Shown piece by piece: positions 39,808 through 46,809 of a stretch of 64,000 nt of DNA (positions are counted from its first letter, which is position 1; every line of letters starts with the position of its first letter). Source of the DNA: Streptomyces sp. Tu6071. Its GTDB lineage: Bacteria; Actinomycetota; Actinomycetes; Streptomycetales; Streptomycetaceae. The notes below the pieces were generated by a model. The model saw only the letters and a list, made by a program, of their open reading frames with translations, did not search any database and was not told the DNA's origin. The position numbers and the translations under genes were made by a program. Where the stretch lies: positions 4,052,945 to 4,116,944 of the forward strand of contig NZ_CM001165.1 in NCBI RefSeq assembly GCF_000213055.1, given 5' to 3'.

Positions 39808-40976
39808 TGGGAAACACCAAAGGATCTCGACGCCGATTCGGGGCCGTACGGCAGTACCGCTCGGGTCGGTGGACCGCAAGTTACCCGGACCCGTCCGGTC
39901 TCGTGCGGCGGGCGCCCATCACGTTCGCGACGAAGTCTGAAGCGGAAGTCTGGCTCTCCCAGGTAGAAGCCGACCTGACAAGGGGTGACTGGCAGGACCC
40001 GGATGCCGGGGCGGTGAACTTCGAGACCTACGCCGTCCAATGGGTCGCAGAACGCGGTCTGTCCGCCACGACGGCGGAGTTGTACCGGCGCCTGCTGCGG
40101 CTCCACATCCTGCCGACGTTCGGGACGTGGGACCTTGACGAGATCACGCCGCCAAGGGTCCGCACCTGGCGAGCCGAACGGCTCGTGGAGACCGGCACAG
40201 CCACCACCGTGGCAAAGGCGTATCGCCTCCTCAAAGCCATCCTCGAAACGGCAACGGATGATGAGCTGATCCGCCGGAACCCCTGCCGCATCCGAGGTGC
40301 GGGGAAGGAGTCGGCCCCCGAGCGCCAGGTGGCCACTGTCGCTCAGGTCGATGCCCTCGCTGACGCGCTCGGGCCCCGCTGGCGTCTCATGGTCTACCTC
40401 GGCGCGTACGGTCCGCTGCGCCCCGAGGAGCAGGCCGAGTTGCGCAGAAGGGACGTGGACCTGGACACCATGACGATCCGGGTGCGCATGGCAGCCCCCG
40501 AGCTGACGACCGGTCGGCGGGTCCCCGGCGACACCAAGTCTGAGGCCGGAAGGCGGCTGATCGTCCTTCCCTCCTTCCTGCGGACCGACCTTCGCCGTCA
40601 CCTCGACTGGTACGCGGAGAAGGGGCCGGACGGGCTCCTTTTCGTGGGCGAGAAAGGCAAGCCGTTCCGGCGCTCCACCTTCGGGCGGAAGTGGCGCCGT
40701 GCTCGGGAGGTGGTCGGCGTCCCGGACGGCTTCCGGTTCTACGATCTGCGCCACACGGGGCACACCATGGCGACACGCTCCGGCGCCACGCTCAAGGACA
40801 CGATGGTGCGCGCCGGCCAGTCCTCGGAGCGGGCCGCGTTGATCTATCAGCACTCGGACCTGTCCCGCCAACAGGAGATCGCCACGGGCTTGGACGCTCT
40901 GGTGCGGACCGAGCGGGAACGTGCGAAGGAAGGCGACGCCGGGCCTTCTGGTGCGGATCTGGTGCAAGACGCTTAG
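39807..40976 (+). CDS. tyrosine recombinase (integrase) of E1
   Basis: A 389-aa integrase with the same organisation as the E2 enzyme: arm-binding N-terminus (RRFGAVRQYRSGRWTASYP), core-binding domain, and catalytic residues in LRPEEQAELR (about 204), DLRHTGHT (about 312) and LIYQHS with Tyr (about 345). The gene ends 51 bases before the tRNA-Gly, and the last codons contain the arm-type octamer pair. It should recombine the tRNA 3' sequence with att3. Confidence 0.93.
   Translation: MGNTKGSRRRFGAVRQYRSGRWTASYPDPSGLVRRAPITFATKSEAEVWLSQVEADLTRGDWQDPDAGAVNFETYAVQWVAERGLSATTAELYRRLLRLHILPTFGTWDLDEITPPRVRTWRAERLVETGTATTVAKAYRLLKAILETATDDELIRRNPCRIRGAGKESAPERQVATVAQVDALADALGPRWRLMVYLGAYGPLRPEEQAELRRRDVDLDTMTIRVRMAAPELTTGRRVPGDTKSEAGRRLIVLPSFLRTDLRRHLDWYAEKGPDGLLFVGEKGKPFRRSTFGRKWRRAREVVGVPDGFRFYDLRHTGHTMATRSGATLKDTMVRAGQSSERAALIYQHSDLSRQQEIATGLDALVRTERERAKEGDAGPSGADLVQDA
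40947..40965. promoter_or_regulatory. paired arm-type repeats in the 3' end of the E1 integrase
   Basis: TCTGGTGC at 40947-40954 and 40958-40965, 11 bp apart, matching the pair at 35579-35597 on the other side of E1 in sequence, order and spacing. Confidence 0.65.
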
Positions 40977-40995
40977 CGCGGTCTAGACAACAAAC

Positions 40996-41022
40996 AACCC
41001 CCGGGTCGATGACCTGGGGGTT
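40996..41022 (-). terminator. terminator of tRNA-Gly (E1 copy)
   Basis: AACCCCCGGGTC and GACCTGGGGGTT, a 12-bp stem with one mismatch and a GAT loop, 5 bases beyond the CCA end of the tRNA. It also lies just after the integrase and can stop transcription from both sides. Confidence 0.8.
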
Positions 41023-41027
41023 TGTCG

Positions 41028-41101
41028 TGGAGCGGGTGACGAGAATCGAACTCGCGCTCTGAGCTTGGGAAGCTCATGTTCTACCATTAAACTACACCCG
41101 C
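41028..41101 (-). tRNA. tRNA-Gly (anticodon CCC), target of three elements
   Basis: 71 bases plus an encoded CCA. Acceptor stem GCGGGTG/CACCCGC, D stem GTTT/GAAC, anticodon stem TGAGC/GCTCA with loop TTCCCAA, T stem GCGAG/CTCGT with loop TTCGATT, 4-base variable loop, discriminator U. It decodes GGG. The 5' half is the original chromosomal gene; the 3' half comes from the last integration (E1) and restores a complete tRNA. Confidence 0.96.
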
Positions 41102-41270
41102 GTAGAAATACCTCGGCAGCTTACCAGACCTCGGGGGTCCGGTGGCGTCGGGGTTTTTCGTTGTGGGGAACTCTACCGTATGGGGGCGGGGGGTTGGGTG
41201 CGGGGTGGGGCGGGGGCGTAATGTGGCGTTCGTCCTGGCTCGTCGGTTTGTGGAAGGGGCCTGTTGGTTG

Positions 41271-41435
41271 ATGGGGGACACCGTCGTGCGATGTGCTGAG
41301 GGGCATGTGTTTGCCACGTCCTCGTTTCCGATGCGGCGGCTCGGGGCCGCGCGGATCGGGCCCGGGCGGTTGGTGCGGTGCCCGAGGTGTGCGCGGTTGA
41401 GGTACGCGGTTCCGGTGGAGGCCGGGGCGCGCTGA
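41271..41435 (+). CDS. small zinc-ribbon-like protein
   Basis: A 54-aa protein from an ATG 14 bases after GGGG. It has CAEGH near the N-terminus and CPRCARL at the C-terminus, a spacing that fits one zinc-binding centre. The function is unknown. It lies between the tRNA and dcd and is too short for automated gene callers to treat reliably, but codon use is typical. Confidence 0.6.
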   Translation: MGDTVVRCAEGHVFATSSFPMRRLGAARIGPGRLVRCPRCARLRYAVPVEAGAR

Positions 41436-41483
41436 GCGGGGTGGGGCCCGTCCCGGCGTGGGGCGGGCCGTACCCTTGACCGC

Positions 41484-42059
41484 GTGCTTCTCTCAGACAA
41501 GGACATCCGGGCCGAGATCGATGCCGGTCGGGTGCGGATCGATCCGTTCGACGAATCGATGATCCAGCCCTCCAGTGTCGATGTGCGTCTCGACCGGTAT
41601 TTCCGGGTGTTCGAGAACCATCGGTATCCCCATATCGACCCCGCCGTCGAGCAGGTGGATCTCACGCGGCAGGTCTCGCCCGAGGGCGACGAGCCGTTCA
41701 TCCTGCACCCGGGGGAATTCGTGCTCGCCTCGACGTACGAGGTCGTCACGCTGCCCGATAATCTCGCCTCGCGTCTTGAGGGAAAGAGTTCGCTCGGCCG
41801 GCTCGGGCTCGTCACGCATTCCACGGCCGGTTTCATCGACCCCGGTTTCTCCGGGCACGTCACCCTTGAGCTGTCGAATCTGGCAACCCTGCCGATCAAG
41901 CTGTGGCCCGGCATGAAGATCGGCCAGCTCTGCCTGTTCCAGCTGAGTTCGCCCGCCGAGTTCCCGTACGGCTCGGAGCGGTACGGCTCGCGCTACCAGG
42001 ACCAGCGGGGGCCCACCGCCTCCCGTTCCTACCTGAACTTCCACCGGACCGAGGTGTGA
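41484..42059 (+). CDS. dcd: dCTP deaminase (chromosomal)
   Basis: A 191-aa enzyme that converts dCTP to dUTP for dTMP synthesis. All family motifs are intact: [11 protein letters not shown], the triphosphate loop [25 protein letters not shown] with the catalytic Glu, and [15 protein letters not shown] start. It is used here as the reference for the two divergent homologues in E2. The phosphoribosyltransferase gene follows, overlapping its stop. Confidence 0.95.
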   Translation: MLLSDKDIRAEIDAGRVRIDPFDESMIQPSSVDVRLDRYFRVFENHRYPHIDPAVEQVDLTRQVSPEGDEPFILHPGEFVLASTYEVVTLPDNLASRLEGKSSLGRLGLVTHSTAGFIDPGFSGHVTLELSNLATLPIKLWPGMKIGQLCLFQLSSPAEFPYGSERYGSRYQDQRGPTASRSYLNFHRTEV

Positions 42060-42574
42060 GCCCCGTGAGCCCCGTGAACAGCGGCAAGCGCGAAGAGCTT
42101 TCGTACGAGGACTTCGGCGGCGCCGTCCGCGCGCTCGCGCAGACCATCGCCGACGACGGCTACGAGCCCGACATCGTGCTCTCCATCGCCCGCGGCGGCG
42201 TCTTTGTCGCCGGTGGTCTCGCCTACGCCCTCGACGTCAAGAACATCAATCTTGTCAACGTCGAGTTCTATACCGGTGTGGGTACGACGCTCGAAATGCC
42301 CGTCATGCTCGCGCCCGTTCCCAACGCCATCGACTTCAGCAACAAGAAGGTCCTTATCGCTGACGACGTCGCCGATACCGGGAAGACCCTCAAGCTCGTG
42401 CACGACTTCTGTGTCGAGCACGTCGCCGAGGTGCGCAGCGCCGTCATTTACGAGAAGTCGCAGTCTCTCGTCAAGTGCGAGTACGTGTGGAAGCGCACGG
42501 ACGACTGGATCAATTTCCCGTGGAGCGTCCAGCCGCCCGTCGTGCGCCGCGACGACCAGGTGCTCGACGCCTGA
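42056..42574 (+). CDS. phosphoribosyltransferase (hypoxanthine-guanine type)
   Basis: A 172-aa type I phosphoribosyltransferase. [17 protein letters not shown] is the PRPP-binding signature with the adjacent acidic pair, and [19 protein letters not shown] the flexible-loop side. Purine salvage is the likely role. GTG codons at 42056, 42065 and 42074 are possible starts, the first overlapping the dcd stop. A strong bidirectional hairpin follows at 42591-42623. Confidence 0.85.
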   Translation: MSPVSPVNSGKREELSYEDFGGAVRALAQTIADDGYEPDIVLSIARGGVFVAGGLAYALDVKNINLVNVEFYTGVGTTLEMPVMLAPVPNAIDFSNKKVLIADDVADTGKTLKLVHDFCVEHVAEVRSAVIYEKSQSLVKCEYVWKRTDDWINFPWSVQPPVVRRDDQVLDA

Positions 42575-42590
42575 GCACGGTCAGTACGTG

Positions 42591-42623
42591 AAGGGGCCCG
42601 CCGACACCTCCGGCGGGCCCCTT
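42591..42623. terminator. bidirectional terminator between convergent genes
   Basis: AAGGGGCCCGCCG and CGGCGGGCCCCTT, a perfect 13-bp stem with a 7-base loop, between the phosphoribosyltransferase and the convergent YIP1-like gene. Confidence 0.88.
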
Positions 42624-42642
42624 CGCGTACGTACGCCGCGCC

Positions 42643-43650
42643 TCAGAACGTCCCGAGCTTGATCAGTGAGAGCAGCGCCGCGAGCTGGATCGCGCTCGCG
42701 CCCAGCGCACGGGGCCAGGCGAGGTCGTGGGAGCGGCTCACCATCGAGGTGAAGAGGAGGCCCGCGGCGATCCACGTGATCCAGCCGACGACCTGCACGA
42801 ACGAGGCGTCGCCGCCCGCGAACATCGCGATGATCAGGCGTGGCGCGTCCGTCAGCGTCATGATCAGCATCGACAGGCCCACCGTGGGCTGCCAGGAGCC
42901 GTCGCCGCCGAGCTGGCGGGCCAGCGTGTGCGTGACGACGCCGAGCACGAAGGCGCTCACCGTGATCATGACGGCCGCGGTGAGCACGTACGGGACCGCC
43001 GTGCCCAGCGTCGCGTGGATGACGTCGTCGCGGGCCTCGTCGAAGCCGAAGATCGCGAGCAGCCCGTAGACGAACGTGACGACGAGCGCCGGGCCCCAGA
43101 CCGGGTAGTCGCGCATCCGCTGGAAGGTCTGATGCGGGCGCAGCACGATGCCGCTGAGCAGGTCCTGCCAGCGCAGCCGGGGGCCCGAGGGCGCCGCGGG
43201 GGCGGGGGGCGCGTCGTGGCCGTACGGGTCCTCGCCGATCGCGAATGCCTGCGTGTGGCCCGGGTTGTTGTGCTGGGCGGAGGAGGGGTACGGGGGCTGC
43301 GCGGAGGGGCCCGGGTAGCCGTAGCCGCCGCCCTGCTGCTGCGGGGGGCGGTTGTCCGGGTAGCCGTGGCCGCCGTTCCGCGGGCCCGGGTGGCCTTGCG
43401 GGGGGCCGCCGAAGTACTCCGGCTCGCCCGGACCCGAGGGCCTGCCCTGGGGCGCGGGCCAGCCGTTGCCCTGGGGTGCCGCCGGCCAGCCGTTGCCGCC
43501 GCTCTGCGGCGGGCGCGGGGCACCGCCGTACGGCTGCTGCCGCCGCTGCCCCGGCGCGGGGTACTGACCCTGCGGGGGCCTGCCCCCAGGGTTCTGCTGC
43601 TGCCCACTCGTGCGGTTGTCCCGGCCGCGTCCGATCCTGAATCCAGCCAC
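42643..43650 (-). CDS. YIP1-family integral membrane protein
   Basis: A 335-aa protein. The first 150 residues are a Pro/Gly/Gln/Tyr-rich disordered cytoplasmic tail. The C-terminal 165 residues start LRWQDLLSGIVLRPHQTFQRMRDYP, typical of YIP1-like proteins, and contain five membrane helices. The function of these proteins in actinobacteria is not established; the eukaryotic namesakes act in membrane traffic. Confidence 0.8.
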   Translation of the reverse strand: MAGFRIGRGRDNRTSGQQQNPGGRPPQGQYPAPGQRRQQPYGGAPRPPQSGGNGWPAAPQGNGWPAPQGRPSGPGEPEYFGGPPQGHPGPRNGGHGYPDNRPPQQQGGGYGYPGPSAQPPYPSSAQHNNPGHTQAFAIGEDPYGHDAPPAPAAPSGPRLRWQDLLSGIVLRPHQTFQRMRDYPVWGPALVVTFVYGLLAIFGFDEARDDVIHATLGTAVPYVLTAAVMITVSAFVLGVVTHTLARQLGGDGSWQPTVGLSMLIMTLTDAPRLIIAMFAGGDASFVQVVGWITWIAAGLLFTSMVSRSHDLAWPRALGASAIQLAALLSLIKLGTF

Positions 43651-43864
43651 GAACCGAACGTACCCGCATATCCGGGCCGGTACGGAGCGGTCCCGCCCGA
43701 GCGGGGGCTTTGCGGCCGAGCTGTGACATCTCCGGGTGGTGTGTCGCCGGACGCGACGGGACCCTTGCGCCCCACACGTACCGCCTTATAGGTTCGAACG
43801 TTCTGCCGAGGGCAGACCCGCGCGCCCCACCTCGCGGCCCGGTTCGCGTTCCTGGGGGGAACGG

Positions 43865-45058
43865 ATGCGTCATCGCTCCACGGCCTTGTCGGCGACGCTC
43901 GGGGGGATTTCCCTCGTGGCGGCGCTCGGTGGGACGGTCGCGGTACTGGTCGAAGCCGTCACGCGGGTCGGCTCGGACGACGGCGGGCCTATGTGGACCG
44001 CGCTCGTCCTGTTCGGCCTCGCCGTCGTCGGCTGCGCGCTGTGGCTGCTCGCCGTGCGGGCCGCGCCGGGGGTCGAGCGGCTGCCGGACGGGCCGGTACG
44101 CGCGGGGATTCCGCGGCACCTCGCCCCGATCCGCCGCAACTGGCCCCACATCGGGCAGGTCCTGCTGTTTTTGCTCGCCCCGTACGTCCTCGTCCGCGTC
44201 GCCGCCCCCTCGCCGGGGAGCGCTCTCGGGGAGCTGCCGGGCTTCCTGCTGCTCATCGGCACGATCGCCGCGCTGGCCCGGCTGCCGCTCCTGATGAGCG
44301 GTCAGTTGCCGCCGCCGCTGCGCGGCTTCCGCAGGCGCGTCGCCTCCGGGCAGCCCGTGCTCGCGACGCGGGCGCGGCTCGGCAGGCCGCTCCGGGTCGA
44401 CGTCCGTACCGCCTCGGCGACCGGGAGCGGGGAGATCGTCACGAGCGTCGCCTACGGACTCGCCGTCACGCCCGAGGGGGCGCGCGAGGTGGTGTCCCCG
44501 CAGGACGAGGGCTTCTTCGGGGTGGAGGCCGTGGACGAGCGCAAGATGTACCGGCTCACGATCGGGGAGCGGCATCTCTCGCACTCGGTCGCGCAACTCG
44601 CGGGGCATCAGGGGTGGTTCTGCGTGCCGCGCGAGTGGCGGGCGTACACGGGCGTGCGCGGGGAGCGGCCCCTGGTCCCGGCCTTCTTCGCGAGCGACAC
44701 GGGGCACGTGGTGTGGGCGGCGATCGAACCCGTACTCGTCGAGACGGCGCTCGCGGAGGGGTTCCTGACGCCGCGCGAGACGGACATCGGACTGCGCGCC
44801 GCGCCGGTGCGGCGGCCCTCGTTCTACCTCGCGCGGGCCCATGACCGGTTGCTCGCGCTCGGTCTCGGCGTGGTCCTCGCGACCGTGCCCGCGATGACGG
44901 GGCTCTTCCCGGCGTGGGCGACGGTGCTCTTCGGCGTGGCCGGGCTGGCGCTCCTCGGCCGGGCCGCGTACGTGGCGGTCACGGCGCCGTACCGCTTCCA
45001 GGTCCAGGACGAACGGCTGTGGAAGCACTTCGAGTTCACCGACCCGGCGCTGCGCTGA
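43865..45058 (+). CDS. polytopic membrane protein, unknown
   Basis: A 397-aa protein from an ATG preceded by GGGGGGAA. Three or four membrane helices lie in the first 150 residues, a soluble domain of about 180 residues follows (VDVRTASATGSGEIVTSVAYG onward), then two more helices near the C-terminus (LLALGLGVVLATVPAMTGLF and TVLFGVAGLALLGRAAYVAV). I recognise no family. It is conserved-looking by codon use and gene order. Confidence 0.75.
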   Translation: MRHRSTALSATLGGISLVAALGGTVAVLVEAVTRVGSDDGGPMWTALVLFGLAVVGCALWLLAVRAAPGVERLPDGPVRAGIPRHLAPIRRNWPHIGQVLLFLLAPYVLVRVAAPSPGSALGELPGFLLLIGTIAALARLPLLMSGQLPPPLRGFRRRVASGQPVLATRARLGRPLRVDVRTASATGSGEIVTSVAYGLAVTPEGAREVVSPQDEGFFGVEAVDERKMYRLTIGERHLSHSVAQLAGHQGWFCVPREWRAYTGVRGERPLVPAFFASDTGHVVWAAIEPVLVETALAEGFLTPRETDIGLRAAPVRRPSFYLARAHDRLLALGLGVVLATVPAMTGLFPAWATVLFGVAGLALLGRAAYVAVTAPYRFQVQDERLWKHFEFTDPALR

Positions 45059-45118
45059 CCCGCGCGCCGCACGGACGTCCCCCGGGGCCGCGAAGGCCGC
45101 CGGGGGACCGGGGGGGAT

Positions 45119-45160
45119 GCCGGGCGTCAGGGAATCCGGGGGGATTCCCTGACGCCCGGC
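45119..45160. terminator. strong bidirectional terminator
   Basis: A perfect 19-bp stem, GCCGGGCGTCAGGGAATCC at 45119-45137 and its complement at 45142-45160, with a GGGG loop. It separates the convergent membrane-protein and FG-GAP genes. Confidence 0.9.
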
Positions 45161-45188
45161 GTGTCGAGGGATGCGGGGACCACGGGCC

Positions 45189-46649
45189 TCAGTCGGCCAT
45201 GTTGTGGCCGAAGATCGGCGTGCCCGCGGTGGAGATGCCCACCGTGGAGACGTACACGCCCGCGCTGCCCTTGAAGCTCTTGCCGTTCGGCTGGGTCAGC
45301 AGCGGGTAGACCGCGCCGTTGCCGTTCTCCCACGGCGCGGCGATGATCAGGTCGCCCTTCTTGTCGCCGTTGAGGTCGTCGATGTGGACCTCGGAGCCGA
45401 AGCCGTCGTTCGCCTCGTCCTCGTTGGGGACGCCCGCGCTGTTCTGGCTCAGGAAGACCGAGCCCGTCCCGGTGATGCCGGAGCCGTCGGCCTTGTTGAA
45501 GAGGACGGTCACGGCCCCCGTGGCCTTCGCGCTGCCGACGGTCTCGCCGGGCGCGCCCACGATCAGGTCGAGGTGCCCGTCGCCGTTGACGTCGCCGAGG
45601 TCCAGCTCGCTGCCGAACCAGTCGTTCTTCTCGCCCGCTCCGGGGACGCCCGCGGTGTCCTGCGTGAAGGTCTGGATCGTGCCGGAGGCGGGGCCGCTCC
45701 TGGTGCCGTGGATGATCAGCGCGGTGCCGCCCTTGTGGGTGTGGCCGATGCCGCTGTCCCATTCGAGCCCGGTGACGATGTCGGCGTAGCCGTCCTTGTC
45801 GGTGTTGCCGATGTCGGTGATGAACCCGGCGGGGAGCCGCTGGGCGCCCTTGGTGGTGGCGCCCGAGGCGGAGCCGGGGAGCCAGTAGTTGGCGTCGAGG
45901 TCGTCGTTCTTGGCGTAGCCGTTGACGATCAGGTCCTCTTTGCCGTCGGCGTTGACGTCGCCCGAGTGCAGGTTCTTGATGCCCGAGCCCTTGCCGCTCC
46001 AGACGGCGGGGGAGACGGTGTACGAGCCGGCGCCGCCGCCCTTCGTGGAGCTGAAGCCGCCGCGCAGGATGTCGACCGTGGCGGCGCCGGAGGTGGTGCC
46101 CACCGCGATGTCGTCGCGCTTGTCGCCGTTGAAGTCACCGGCCTCCAGCGGGGCGCCGTAGTTGTCGTGCTTGGTGGGGCGCGGGTCCTTGAGGGTCGTG
46201 CCGCCCTTGAGGCCCGAGGCGGAGCCCCACAGGATCGCGGCGGTGCCGCCGTCCTTGTCGCTGCCGACGTCCTCGCCGGGCGCGCCCACGACGAGGTCGT
46301 CGTAGCCGTCGTTGTTGAAGTCGCCGAAGGCGGTGTCGGCGCCGAAGTAGTCGTCGGCCTCGGCGGCGCCGGGGACCCCGGCGGAGTTCTGCGTGTACGT
46401 CGCGGTGCGCTGGCCGCTCCTGCCGCCGTAGAGGACGGAGACGGCGCCGGCGTTCTTGTGCCCGCTGACGTAGGCGTGCGAGGAGCTGATCGCGACGTCC
46501 GCGTAGCCGTCGTGGTTGAAGTCGGCGTCGGCGCGGCCCGGGGCCAGCGGCGTCGCGGCGGCGGCGGAGCCCGTCGAGAGGGTCAGCAGTCCGCCGGTGA
46601 GGGCGACGGCGGCCGTCGCGGCGAGGGCGGTACGGAAGTGAGAAGGCAT
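45189..46649 (-). CDS. secreted FG-GAP/VCBS repeat protein
   Basis: A 486-aa protein with a clear signal peptide (residues 1-32, ending ASA-like at SAAAA). About seven FG-GAP repeats follow, each with a calcium-binding DxNxDGxxD loop such as DFNHDGYAD, DFNNDGYDD, DFNGDKRDD, DVNADGKED and DVNGDGHLD. They would form a seven-blade integrin-like propeller outside the cell. The role is unknown; adhesion or protein interaction is usual for the fold. Confidence 0.9.
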   Translation of the reverse strand: MPSHFRTALAATAAVALTGGLLTLSTGSAAAATPLAPGRADADFNHDGYADVAISSSHAYVSGHKNAGAVSVLYGGRSGQRTATYTQNSAGVPGAAEADDYFGADTAFGDFNNDGYDDLVVGAPGEDVGSDKDGGTAAILWGSASGLKGGTTLKDPRPTKHDNYGAPLEAGDFNGDKRDDIAVGTTSGAATVDILRGGFSSTKGGGAGSYTVSPAVWSGKGSGIKNLHSGDVNADGKEDLIVNGYAKNDDLDANYWLPGSASGATTKGAQRLPAGFITDIGNTDKDGYADIVTGLEWDSGIGHTHKGGTALIIHGTRSGPASGTIQTFTQDTAGVPGAGEKNDWFGSELDLGDVNGDGHLDLIVGAPGETVGSAKATGAVTVLFNKADGSGITGTGSVFLSQNSAGVPNEDEANDGFGSEVHIDDLNGDKKGDLIIAAPWENGNGAVYPLLTQPNGKSFKGSAGVYVSTVGISTAGTPIFGHNMAD

Positions 46650-46809
46650 GGAGTTCTCCTGCGCGAAACGCGGGGGGCACCGTATGCCGCCCGCGGCCGT
46701 GTGGCGAGAAGGAGACCCGTGGGGCGCCCGCTTGGTTGTACGGGGCCGCGCGTACGGCGAAGGGGGCGCCGGGGACGGGTCCCGGCGCCCCCTCCGGGGG
46801 TCGTACCGC

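Larger units (their letters stand above)
35426..41071. mobile_element. E1: 5.6-kb pSAM2-type integrative element without transfer gene
   Basis: Bounded by att3 and the intact tRNA-Gly, which share 44 identical bases. It carries the actinomycete integrative element set of rolling-circle initiator, excisionase and integrase in one overlapping operon, a GntR regulator with two operators, and two small genes. TraB/FtsK, the gene that normally moves such elements, is absent. The cargo is a nucleoside deaminase. All genes look intact, so it may still excise and replicate. Confidence 0.87.
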
